Notes: generated by a model not told the origin, from the letters alone. Counted from the first letter of the stretch, positions 1 through 5,849 are shown. The stretch: 13,155 nucleotides of DNA from an uncultured Candidatus Saccharibacteria bacterium (GCA_938041555.1 CALIAC010000025.1:1-13155); one strand, 5' to 3'. A program made the numbers and translations.

Positions 1-493
1 AGGCAGTGCGAATAATAATCATAATAATTCAGAAAAGAATGCATTGCATGATGAGCCGCAAGCACCCGTCAATACACTTGCAAATGACAAGCAATTACTT
101 GGCTTTCTGCGCTCTACCACGCTCGACGAGCTGCAGGCGATTGATGGCATTGGCGTGGTAGTGGCTGAATCGATCGTTGCGTGGTTCAGTGATGCAGATA
201 ACATTGCCTTGCTGGATAAATTTGCTCGGTGCGGTGTCGTGCCACGGCTCGTGCAATCGTCACAGCAGCTTGCTGGTCAAAAATTCGTCATTACTGGCAC
301 ATTGCAAGCAATGAGTCGCGACCAAGCGGCCGAAAAAATCCGTGCTCTGGGTGGCACCTTCCAGAGCAGCGTCAGCAAAGACACCACCTACCTCGTTGCT
401 GGTGGCAAAGTTGGTGCGAGCAAGCGAGCCAAGGCAGAGAAGTATGGTACAATGATGCTCACTGAAGAACAATTTTTAACCCTTATCCAATAA
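1..493 (+). CDS. ligA: NAD-dependent DNA ligase LigA, C-terminal part (5' truncated)
   Basis: This is the last 163 residues of NAD-dependent DNA ligase, which seals nicks during replication and repair. The reading frame begins at base 2 and is open from the window edge. The second half of the helix-hairpin-helix domain is visible, with a GIG hairpin followed by VVAESI (window residues about 47-57). A BRCT domain follows from about residue 91, with the FVITGTL strand, an ALGG turn and SVSKDTTYLVAG, which are typical LigA BRCT signatures. The protein ends normally after the BRCT at TAA. Just before the GIG hairpin lies an Asn/Ser/His-rich stretch (GSANNNHNNSEKN), where I would expect ordered HhH sequence; this looks like a low-complexity insertion. 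The adenylation and OB domains lie upstream of the window. Identification is by recognised motifs and is secure. Confidence 0.95.
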   Translation, partial: GSANNNHNNSEKNALHDEPQAPVNTLANDKQLLGFLRSTTLDELQAIDGIGVVVAESIVAWFSDADNIALLDKFARCGVVPRLVQSSQQLAGQKFVITGTLQAMSRDQAAEKIRALGGTFQSSVSKDTTYLVAGGKVGASKRAKAEKYGTMMLTEEQFLTLIQ

Positions 494-508
494 ACAGGAG
501 AAAGATAT

Positions 509-1114
509 ATGGCAACCCCAGAACAACCGCAAAGAGATGAATTAATCGCTGCAGCGAAAAGTATGGCGCCATTCCCAATACTTATGGCAACCTTTATGCT
601 TGTGTATGCTGTGTGGTTTGGTGTGGCGTGGAGTGTTATTGGCTGGGCGGTTTTTGCACTATTTGGTGTGTATGCGGTATGGCTAATTTTTTGTGGCGTG
701 CAGCATATCCGCGCGACGAAAAAATTGCCCAAGCCAGCACCAACGCCAGCCAGCAAGCGGATCGCTAAGCAGATGCAGCTGCTGAGCACGGTGTCGTATG
801 CACCACTGTGGATTATCTTTGCGCTGCTTGGTATGTTCCAGCAGCAGATTTATATCATGCCGGTGCTTGTGCTGATTGTTGGGCTGCACTTCATTCCACA
901 GGCGAAGATCTTTGACCGAACGATTGATTATTATCTTGCACCTCTCCCCATCTGCACGGCATTGATTGGCTTCTCCTTTGCCTTTACAACCGGCACTTCG
1001 TGGCAAGCGGTCTATGCCATCAGCAGTATTGGCGGGGCACTCGCAACCGCAGGGTATGGCCTATACATGGTGTTGGGCCACAAGCAACTTATGAACCAAA
1101 TAAACCACGTATAA
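509..1114 (+). CDS. Hypothetical six-helix integral membrane protein
   Basis: I do not recognise the family. The 201-residue protein has a short polar N-terminus (1-20), two hydrophobic helices at about 21-39 and 43-63, a basic Pro/Ala/Lys loop at 66-92, and four more helices at about 96-113, 115-130, 145-160 and 167-188. The central GLHFIPQAKIF motif, with the short polar turn after a helix, is the most distinctive part. The start ATG has a good Shine-Dalgarno sequence (AGGAG at 496-500). The gene begins 15 nt after the ligA stop, so it is probably cotranscribed with ligA. No catalytic residues are apparent; it could be a transporter-like or purely structural membrane protein. The reading frame and coding nature are well supported; the function is unknown. 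Confidence 0.85.
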   Translation: MATPEQPQRDELIAAAKSMAPFPILMATFMLVYAVWFGVAWSVIGWAVFALFGVYAVWLIFCGVQHIRATKKLPKPAPTPASKRIAKQMQLLSTVSYAPLWIIFALLGMFQQQIYIMPVLVLIVGLHFIPQAKIFDRTIDYYLAPLPICTALIGFSFAFTTGTSWQAVYAISSIGGALATAGYGLYMVLGHKQLMNQINHV

Positions 1115-1148
1115 CAACTATACGAAACCGTACACGTAATCGGCTAGC

Positions 1149-1168
1149 TTGCAAAATGCAAGTGAAAA
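1149..1168 (+). repeat. 20-bp dispersed repeat, copy A
   Basis: TTGCAAAATGCAAGTGAAAA occurs here and, identically, at 1753-1772. Its left half is an inverted repeat (CTTGC-AAAAT-GCAAG including base 1148) followed by an A-rich tail. Two diverged copies lie at 3132-3151 and 3289-3308. Confidence 0.85.
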
Positions 1169-1178
1169 TAAGTATATA

Positions 1179-1208
1179 GAATCATCTGAATATATCACAG
1201 TATGATTC
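1179..1208. repeat. Inverted repeat upstream of the NADAR gene
   Basis: Perfect 7-bp arms GAATCAT (1179-1185) and ATGATTC (1202-1208) with a 16-nt AT-rich loop lie about 90 bp upstream of the NADAR start. They could be an operator or a weak hairpin. With arms this short, chance is not excluded. Confidence 0.35.
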
Positions 1209-1278
1209 AAAAATATGACAAGGAAGGGGAATAATAGCGACAATACCAACAAGAGCAAAATCACAGTAAATATCAGTC

Positions 1279-1289
1279 TATAACAGAGG
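1279..1289 (+). promoter_or_regulatory. -10 box abutting an atypical SD before the NADAR gene
   Basis: TATAAC (1279-1284) runs directly into AGAGG (1285-1289), with the ATG at 1297. A start point 6-7 nt after the -10 box would leave only about 6 nt of leader and would not transcribe the SD-like sequence. A similar arrangement (TATAAC, then CAGAGGTA, then ATG) precedes the gene at 8561. No good -35 box is visible. Confidence 0.4.
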
Positions 1290-1296
1290 TAGTATC

Positions 1297-1806
1297 ATGA
1301 ATATGACAGGCAATGCACACAACAAATCAACCATGGCTGGCTTCTTTCTAGATGGCTGGTATGTCTTTGATAACTTCGCACCATGCCAAGTTGAGTGGCG
1401 CGGCGTGCTGTACCCGACGAGCGAACACGCCTACCAAGCAGCGCATTTTTTTGATACCAATCCAGCGCTGGCAGAGCAGGTGCGCGCGTGCCGCTCACCG
1501 CGCTTAGCGTCTGATTTCGCCAACCAGCATAAGGCTGAAGAAGACCCTAATTGGGACGATAAAAAGGTGGCAATTATGGAAGAAATTGTACGCTGCAAGC
1601 TTGCTCAGCACGATCTTGTGAGTGAGACACTCATTGCATCGGGCGACCGATATATTGTGGAGATGAATGACGATGACAGCTTTTGGGGCTGGGGCAGCGA
1701 CCATGCTGGGCGTAATGAGCTTGGCAAGATATGGATGCGTCTACGGGATGAATTGCAAAATGCAAGTGAAAACAACACTATGAATAGCGATGCGCAAAAT
1801 TCATGA
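1297..1806 (+). CDS. NADAR / YbiA-family N-glycosidase
   Basis: This 169-residue protein is a full NADAR (DUF1768, YbiA-like) domain. Diagnostic stretches are FDNFAP near residues 24-29, VEWRGVLYPTSEHAYQAAHF near 33-52 and the C-terminal FWGWG...GRNELGKIWMRLRDEL near 130-151. Family members cleave N-glycosidic bonds: YbiA/RibX hydrolyse early riboflavin intermediates, and other NADAR proteins remove ADP-ribose from guanine in DNA as antidotes to DarT1-type toxins. Which substrate applies here cannot be told from sequence; no DarT-like gene is in the window. Residues after about 152 form an Asn/Ser-rich tail beyond the domain, and part of that tail is encoded by repeat copy B. The stop is TGA. 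The ATG at 1297 is chosen because AGAGG lies 7 nt upstream. The two genes downstream also encode nucleotide-cleaning enzymes. Confidence 0.9.
   Translation: MNMTGNAHNKSTMAGFFLDGWYVFDNFAPCQVEWRGVLYPTSEHAYQAAHFFDTNPALAEQVRACRSPRLASDFANQHKAEEDPNWDDKKVAIMEEIVRCKLAQHDLVSETLIASGDRYIVEMNDDDSFWGWGSDHAGRNELGKIWMRLRDELQNASENNTMNSDAQNS
1753..1772 (+). repeat. 20-bp dispersed repeat, copy B (inside the NADAR gene tail)
   Basis: Identical to copy A at 1149-1168 and in the same orientation, 604 bp downstream. It lies inside the coding sequence for the low-complexity C-terminal tail of the NADAR protein, just after the conserved domain ends. The NADAR domain is therefore bracketed by direct repeats. Confidence 0.85.
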
Positions 1807-1829
1807 TGCGATATATGCATATTGATATA

Positions 1830-1857
1830 TGCTATTGATAGCAACCTAGCAATAGCA
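1830..1857. repeat. Inverted repeat between the NADAR and MazG-like genes
   Basis: Perfect 8-bp arms TGCTATTG (1830-1837) and CAATAGCA (1850-1857) enclose a 12-nt loop. An outer pair, TATGCA (1813-1818) and TGCATA (1861-1866), could extend it. No T-run follows on the plus strand, so this is not a classical intrinsic terminator. It may be a processing or attenuating structure or an operator. Confidence 0.45.
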
Positions 1858-1911
1858 GTGTGCATAATATACAAAAGAACTCAACAATAGACAAGCAAGG
1901 AGGACAAGGCA

Positions 1912-2328
1912 ATGGTGTGATTCTATCTCGAAAAGCTCGTACGCGACAAGGTTGTCGAGAAATGCAAGGCCGACACGCAGGTGCTCCATACGGAGTATCA
2001 TCAACTGGATCGCGCGGCGTATCGCCGTGAGCTGCAGCGCAAGATTTATGAGGAAGCAAACGAGATTCCGCTGGATGATGAAGCGCCAGAGGAAGCGCTG
2101 CAGGAGCTGGCGGATGTGCAGGCCGTCCTTGATGCGCTGCGCGATGATTTTGGCTTTTCGCCTCAGCAGGTGCAAGACGCAGTGGCGCGCAAAGCTGCTC
2201 ATGCTGGCGGCTTCCAAAAGCGCTATTATATTGCCTACAATGATTTAGCGGAGGATAGCAAATGAGTCGAGGTTTTTCGGGCGCAGCCAGAGAAGTATCG
2301 GGAAGAGAATAACGAAGGAGACGAATGA
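1912..2328 (+). pseudogene. MazG-like NTP pyrophosphohydrolase gene with two in-frame UGA codons
   Basis: The ATG at 1912 has a strong SD (AAGGAGGA, 1897-1904), but codon 3 is TGA (1918-1920). The frame then reads FYLEKLVRDKVVEKC, the N-terminus typical of small MazG-type (all-alpha) NTP pyrophosphohydrolases. The metal-binding signature EEANE followed by ELAD is intact, and the body runs to AEDSK. A second TGA lies at 2263-2265. Beyond it the frame continues VEVFRAQPEKYREENNEGDE and ends at TGA 2326-2328, overlapping the next start codon. As I recall, relatives carry Trp where the second TGA falls (a D-x-W-V-E-x-x-R pattern). No frameshift is seen and the frame has no TGG codon. Without readthrough, only GTG 1981 to 2265 (94 residues) could be made; it would lack KLVRDK and has a poor SD. 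It is either a recent pseudogene or a case of UGA readthrough. Confidence 0.75.
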
Positions 2329-2882
2329 TGCAGCAACCACTATTCATCACGGGCAACCAACACAAGGCTGACTATCTCGCGCGCATGCTTGGTATGTCGC
2401 TAGAACACCGCAAGATTAATTTGGTAGAAATTCAATCGTCCTCACCCGAGGAGGTTGTTCGACACAAAGTGCGTGAAGCGTATGAGATTGCCCAGCAGCC
2501 AGTTCTTGTGGAAGATGTGTCATTGGGATTTGCGGCGCTGAATGGATTACCTGGCCCATTCATTAAGTTCTTCGTTGAGGTACCAGATGGACTAGAAAAA
2601 TTATGCCGCATGCTTGATGGGTTTGATGATCGATCGGCACTGGCGGTAGGTGTGTTTGGTTACTATGATGGCCGCGAGATGCACATTTTTCGCGGTGAGC
2701 TACCAGGCAGTATTGCAGCGCATCCGCGTGGCGATGGTGGCTTTGGCTGGGACAAAATATTTTGTCCAGATGGCTACAATGGCCGGACACGGGCAGAGCT
2801 ACTGCCCGAGGAAGATGCAGCGACGTATCACATTATTAAACCAATTGCAGCAGTACGCGAATTTTTACAATCTCATAGATAA
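2325..2882 (+). CDS. HAM1/RdgB-type non-canonical purine NTP pyrophosphatase
   Basis: The protein (185 residues, or 184 from the ATG at 2328) hydrolyses non-canonical purine triphosphates such as ITP and XTP to monophosphates, keeping them out of DNA and RNA. Family hallmarks are the N-terminal ITGNQHKADYLARML (about 8-22), VEDVSLGFAALNGLPGPFIKFF (62-83) and GDGGFGWDKIF (136-146). The length is slightly under the usual 190-200. AAGGAG (2315-2320) is 4 nt from the first ATG and 7 nt from the second, so the second may be preferred. The gene overlaps the end of the MazG-like frame (ATGA or TGATG junction), implying translational coupling. Two sanitation pyrophosphatases in tandem make functional sense. 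This frame is intact and ends at TAA. It may be in a RdgB subfamily with different substrate preference, so I leave the symbol blank. Confidence 0.92.
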   Translation: MMQQPLFITGNQHKADYLARMLGMSLEHRKINLVEIQSSSPEEVVRHKVREAYEIAQQPVLVEDVSLGFAALNGLPGPFIKFFVEVPDGLEKLCRMLDGFDDRSALAVGVFGYYDGREMHIFRGELPGSIAAHPRGDGGFGWDKIFCPDGYNGRTRAELLPEEDAATYHIIKPIAAVREFLQSHR

Positions 2883-2892
2883 GATTTTTTGC

Positions 2893-2989
2893 AACTCCTA
2901 CCACTGTTATATTCCTGAATCGAACACTAAGTTTATTCATGGCAATTAATAGATAGCAGTATATTGATGGTGTGGTAGGTATAGGAGTT
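2893..2989. repeat. Long-range inverted repeat
   Basis: CCTACCAC (2897-2904) is complementary to GTGGTAGG (2972-2979). The flanking AACT (2893-2896) can pair with AGTT (2986-2989) after a 6-nt bulge. The loop is 67 nt. It could close a folded RNA just downstream of the HAM1-type gene. Confidence 0.4.
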
Positions 2990-2998
2990 TGGATCGAT

Positions 2999-3049
2999 TA
3001 TACAATATACTGTTGAATACTTTTTGTTTATGTTCAACATAATTGTATA
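2999..3049. repeat. Two-part AT-rich hairpin
   Basis: TATACAAT (2999-3006) pairs perfectly with ATTGTATA (3042-3049), and TGTTGAA (3011-3017) pairs perfectly with TTCAACA (3033-3039). Together they form one stem of 8 plus 7 bp around a 4/2-nt internal loop, with a 15-nt apical loop. No T-run follows, so it is not a standard terminator. Confidence 0.55.
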
Positions 3050-3131
3050 CTGCGCGACGTGAGTAGTGTAGCGCGCTGCGTGGTAGCAGGGCATGTATGG
3101 GTATGAATTTTACAGAGAGGGAGATATATTG

Positions 3132-3151
3132 CTTGTAATATGCAAGCAAAA
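3132..3151 (+). repeat. 20-bp dispersed repeat, diverged copy C
   Basis: TTGTAATATGCAAGCAAAAA matches copy A at 16 of 20 positions and copy D at 17 of 20. The GCTTG-GCAAGC inverted repeat and the A-rich tail are retained. Confidence 0.5.
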
Positions 3152-3288
3152 AGCTCGGTTATTATGCTGTGAGGTAGTGGAAAAAGTAAGCAGTAGAAAG
3201 GCGTTTTTTGTGTCGCGTGAGGGCAATATGCAGGCCAAAACAATTGCCACAAAGAGAGGGTGAGAGGGGGGCGTGGCACGACACACAG

Positions 3289-3308
3289 TTGCAAAAAGCA
3301 AGCAAAAA
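3289..3308 (+). repeat. 20-bp dispersed repeat, diverged copy D
   Basis: TTGCAAAAAGCAAGCAAAAA matches copy A at 17 of 20 positions. It lies about 30 bp beyond the 3' end of pta. Confidence 0.5.
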
Positions 3309-3339
3309 ATCACCACTCAGCATGAACGAATAGTGTAAT

Positions 3340-4293
3340 CTATTCAGTCGCCATGCTACCAACAATCAAGCTCGCACCAATCACATCATCCACACTCGAG
3401 CCACGCGAGAGGTCGCTGATTGGCCGCGCAAAGCCTTGCAGAATGGGACCGTAAGCATGGCCACCAGCCAGGTGTTCGGCGAGCTTGTAGGCAATGTTGC
3501 CAGAGTTGAGATCGGGAAAAACGAGGACGTTGGCTTGGCCAGCGACGGGGCTGGTAGGGGCTTTTTTGTGGCCAATGGTGGGGACGAGAGCGGCATCAAG
3601 CTGGAGCTCACCATCGATACGGAGTTCTGGCTGGTGGGCTTGCACCTCTGCGAGTGCGTGGCGAATTGTTTCGACACTTTGGCCGCCAGCACTGCCGAGC
3701 GTCGAGTAGGAAAGCAGCGCAACGCGGGGCTGCCAGCCAAGCCGGGTGGCGCTCAAGGCGCTAGCCTCGGCAATGGCAGCTAGGCCAGCGGCGTCTGGTG
3801 CAATGTTCATCCCGCAGTCGGCAAAGATAAGCAAGCCATCCTCCCCACCAGCAAAGTGAGGCAGATCCATCACAAAGAAACTCGATGCATAGCGCACCCC
3901 GGGCGCTAAGCCAACAACTTTCAGCGCAGCCCGCAGCACCGCAGTGGTGGGGTGGTCAATGCCGGCCACCATAGCATCGCACGTGCCATCGTGGAGCAGC
4001 TGAGCGGCGTAGATGAGCGGGGTAAGGGGAGACGTGTCAGTGGTATTTGCAGGTGGAGTATCGTGTTGGTGCGGCACCGTCATAATTTCTATGCCATCGA
4101 GTGAGACATCTGCATCGGCAGCGGCTTGCTTGATGGCTGCTGGGCTGTCTGCCACAAGCACAGGCCGCACGGCCTGCCAATCGGCCAGTTGGCGTACGGC
4201 GCTGAGGATAATGGGGTTGGTACCTTCTGGGTAGGCGATGCGCGGCGGGTGAGTGGCAAGCGCATCGCGGAGGGTGAGTATACGCTGGTTCAT
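3340..4293 (-). CDS. pta: Phosphate acetyltransferase
   Basis: Pta interconverts acetyl-CoA plus phosphate with acetyl phosphate plus CoA. With acetate kinase it yields ATP from acetyl-CoA, a common energy route in reduced fermentative genomes. The 317-residue protein has the family's PEG motif near residue 22, ADCGMNIAPDA (158-168), STLGSAGG (197-204), IDGELQLDAALVP (226-238), VLVFPDLNSGNIAYKL (256-271) and GPILQGFARPISDLSRGSS (282-300). The last three are signature Pta sequences. It is the short single-domain form, without the long N-terminal regulatory region of E. coli Pta. No acetate kinase gene is adjacent. The ATG lies 6 nt from a -10 box with no SD, so the mRNA is probably leaderless. 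The stop is TAG. Confidence 0.95.
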   Translation of the reverse strand: MNQRILTLRDALATHPPRIAYPEGTNPIILSAVRQLADWQAVRPVLVADSPAAIKQAAADADVSLDGIEIMTVPHQHDTPPANTTDTSPLTPLIYAAQLLHDGTCDAMVAGIDHPTTAVLRAALKVVGLAPGVRYASSFFVMDLPHFAGGEDGLLIFADCGMNIAPDAAGLAAIAEASALSATRLGWQPRVALLSYSTLGSAGGQSVETIRHALAEVQAHQPELRIDGELQLDAALVPTIGHKKAPTSPVAGQANVLVFPDLNSGNIAYKLAEHLAGGHAYGPILQGFARPISDLSRGSSVDDVIGASLIVGSMATE

Positions 4294-4313
4294 ACATATA
4301 GTATAATCAATAT
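4294..4313. promoter_or_regulatory. Divergent leaderless promoter between pta and the GNAT gene
   Basis: Only 20 bp separate the two start codons. On the plus strand TATAAT (4302-4307) is followed by 6 nt and the GNAT ATG. On the minus strand TATACT (4305-4300) is followed by 6 nt and the pta ATG. The two -10 boxes share four base pairs. Since transcription usually starts 6-7 nt after the -10 box, both mRNAs should begin at or next to their ATG. No SD exists for either gene, and neither -35 region resembles TTGACA. The two promoters probably exclude each other sterically (inference). Confidence 0.7.
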
Positions 4314-4796
4314 ATGGAAGAACTCATAATCGAACAGGCAACCGCCGTCAGCCAGGCTGATGTGGCGGCAATCGCAGCACTGGGCGATGTGCTGCACCAA
4401 GCCGGAACAACCGCGCCAACTACTCCAACCACCCCTGATGCAGCGGCGATGGACGCTTTGCGCCAGGCGCTAGAAGCAGTGATCGCTGCTGAGAATCAAG
4501 TTTTACTCCTGGCTCGCCTTGACGGCAAGGTGGTGGGCATGGCAACGCTTGCGCTGCTGGTGGGGCCAATCGCTGGGCGCAAGATTTACCTTGATGATTT
4601 CGTGACCGACCCATCGGTGCAGGGCAAGGGGGTTGGCTCACGGCTGTGGGATGCGATGTTAAGCTGGGGCCGGCAGCACGGTGCGACCAAACTTACCTTC
4701 ACTTCCAACCCCAAGCGCCAAGCTGCCCACCGCTTTTATCTCCACAAGGGCGCAACGATCTATAACACGACAGTGTTTGAGAAGACGATTGAGTAG
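4314..4796 (+). CDS. GNAT-family N-acetyltransferase
   Basis: This 160-residue protein has the GNAT fold pattern: a central strand with GKVVGMATL (71-79), then YLDDFVTDP (92-100) and the acetyl-CoA pyrophosphate-binding motif QGKGVGSRL (103-111). A helix follows, then a C-terminal strand and FYLHKGA (141-147), typical of motif B. It should transfer an acetyl group from acetyl-CoA to an amine, but the acceptor is unknown. Residues 28-45 are a Thr/Pro/Ala-rich loop within the N-terminal helices. The shared promoter region with pta, which uses the same cofactor, may be meaningful but is only suggestive. Translation is predicted to be leaderless. The stop is TAG. Confidence 0.9.
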   Translation: MEELIIEQATAVSQADVAAIAALGDVLHQAGTTAPTTPTTPDAAAMDALRQALEAVIAAENQVLLLARLDGKVVGMATLALLVGPIAGRKIYLDDFVTDPSVQGKGVGSRLWDAMLSWGRQHGATKLTFTSNPKRQAAHRFYLHKGATIYNTTVFEKTIE

Positions 4797-4994
4797 CGTA
4801 GCGCAGGTTAAGCTGCCCACTTCTCTTCTCTCATATACCAACTATTCCCTATCTGGTAGTGCAGGGCCAACTGCTGATCACTGCTTATAATGTTCAATCT
4901 ATGATGGCAATTTCTGCAGCAGCTTAGAAGAGGATGTATGAGAGAGGGGTGTGAGATTATGTAATCGCCAAGACAGCCTTTGTTGTATGACTAA

Positions 4995-5000
4995 TATAAT
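4995..5000 (+). promoter_or_regulatory. -10 box upstream of the 5032 gene
   Basis: TATAAT at 4995-5000 would start transcription near 5007, leaving a leader of about 25 nt before the ATG at 5032. No good -35 box or strong SD is seen. This favours the 5032 start over the upstream in-frame GTG (4951) and ATG (4999), which would not be inside the transcript. Another TATAAT occurs at 4886-4891. Confidence 0.4.
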
Positions 5001-5031
5001 GCGCCGCGTACTGCGACAGAAAGACAGCCAA

Positions 5032-5619
5032 ATGACACGAACTCAAGCTCAAGAAGCATTCTCCACCCTGCAAAGCACCCCGCGCGAACAAGTGACAGCA
5101 GCCGACCAAGTGGCGGCAGTGGCGCAGCTAAGCCAGATTGCCTTGCATATGATGACGAAATTTGCCGATCGGGTGAACGTACACGGCAGCCAGGTGGATG
5201 AGACAACGCTAGCAGAAGGGGCTGATTCGCCTCTGTTTCCAGGCCAGAGCCGTGCCATCCTCAGGCTCATAGCACCATATGCCGATGGCTCGCGATTGCG
5301 GGTGGATATCGAGACGGCGACATTTTGGCGTGAGCCGCTACAGCCGAGCCTAAGCGACAATGCAATAGCTGCGACAACACACGAGGTAAGCCTGGTGAGT
5401 GGCCCGAAGCAGCTGCGCTATCGCATTATTACAGAAGGTTATCGACAGCGGGTGGTGCGCTCGCTGATCGGCCTGGCGCATAGTGGCCAGCCTGCTACTC
5501 GCACGATTGGTGAGAGCCAACGGATCGGCCGAGGTGACCAAGTGGTGAGCGGCGCCGAAGTGCGAGAGCTCTGGAAGGTTCTGAATGGGGCGGAGTCGCT
5601 TGATGATGAGCTGCAGTGA
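5032..5619 (+). CDS. Hypothetical soluble protein (possible lineage-specific family)
   Basis: I do not recognise this 195-residue protein. It has no signal peptide or membrane helix. An N-terminal helical part (about 1-45) is followed by a strand-rich middle (about 73-140) and a short helical C-terminus. The stretch HEVSLVSGPKQLRYRIITEG (118-137) resembles residues 95-114 of the hypothetical protein at 8561, and the preceding strands are also similarly arranged. The frame is also open from GTG 4951, but the ATG at 5032 is preferred because the -10 box at 4995-5000 lies between them. The gene stands alone, with a 235-bp gap upstream and a gene fragment downstream. The stop is TGA. Coding status is fairly safe from frame length; the function is unknown. 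Confidence 0.7.
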   Translation: MTRTQAQEAFSTLQSTPREQVTAADQVAAVAQLSQIALHMMTKFADRVNVHGSQVDETTLAEGADSPLFPGQSRAILRLIAPYADGSRLRVDIETATFWREPLQPSLSDNAIAATTHEVSLVSGPKQLRYRIITEGYRQRVVRSLIGLAHSGQPATRTIGESQRIGRGDQVVSGAEVRELWKVLNGAESLDDELQ

Positions 5620-5651
5620 TTGAGCTTCAACCGCCCTTCTACCGCTTTTAG

Positions 5652-5810
5652 GCAGGTAGAATTAAGAACTGGTTGCAAACTAGGATTTATCTTGATGCTG
5701 GGTCGCTCTTGGGACATTGTCAGCACTTAGCTCTAAGAGAAAGGAATGATAAAACCTGTGAAATTACCGAAGAGGACTTTGAGACTCAACTAAAGTCGAT
5801 GTTCTTCTGA
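5652..5810 (+). pseudogene. Orphan C-terminal gene fragment, possibly from an AAA-type ATPase lid
   Basis: After a TAG at 5649-5651 this frame is open for 52 codons and ends at TGA 5808-5810, 11 nt before the terminator. It reads GRIKNWLQTRIYLDAG, then LALRERNDKTCEITEEDF and ETQLKSMFF. The IKN...A...LALRE...ITEEDFE..L pattern looks like the last helices of an AAA+ ATPase lid domain, so I infer a remnant of a larger gene whose 5' part is gone. No ATG lies near its beginning; the only possible early start is TTG 5673, without an SD. Position directly before a terminator fits the 3' end of a once-longer gene. The family assignment is weak; the end could also be a small intact gene with an unusual start. 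Confidence 0.4.
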
Positions 5811-5821
5811 AAAGTAAACGT

Positions 5822-5849
5822 AAAAACCAGCCATGATAGCTGGTTTTTC
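5822..5849. terminator. Bidirectional intrinsic terminator
   Basis: AAAAACCAGC (5822-5831) and GCTGGTTTTT (5839-5848) form a perfect 10-bp stem with a 7-nt loop. It has a T-run on the plus strand and, through the A-run, one on the minus strand. It can end transcription of both the convergent CAP-domain gene and the plus-strand sequence. Confidence 0.85.

Larger units (their letters stand above)
2883..3339. other. Non-coding gap with inverted repeats
   Basis: No convincing gene was found in these 457 bases. They separate two convergently read genes. The left part is AT-rich and contains two inverted-repeat structures (2893-2989 and 2999-3049). The right part carries repeat copies C and D and purine-rich stretches. 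GAATAG/CTATTC (3329-3334 and 3341-3346) forms a small hairpin over the pta stop codon. No clear intrinsic terminator for either flanking gene was seen. An unrecognised structured RNA is possible but not demonstrated. Confidence 0.5.

Noticed and set aside
1804..1890. Genome-wide UGA recoding, which would extend the NADAR protein to TAG 1888-1890
   Set aside because: The NADAR domain is complete long before the UGA, and no recognised intact gene in the window contains an in-frame UGA. Normal stop use is the simpler reading.
1952..2248. Plus-strand frame overlapping the MazG-like gene
   Set aside because: Its Arg/Cys/Met-rich translation is a shadow. The MazG motifs are in the other frame.
2917..2940. 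Minus-strand GTTCGATTC resembling a tRNA T-arm
   Set aside because: The flanking bases do not form a T-stem, and no acceptor, D or anticodon arm fits around it.
4810..4945. Several short complementary segments (for example TCTCTCATA 4827-4835 and TATGAGAGA 4937-4945)
   Set aside because: They are interleaved rather than nested, in a pyrimidine/purine-biased gap, so no convincing single structure results.
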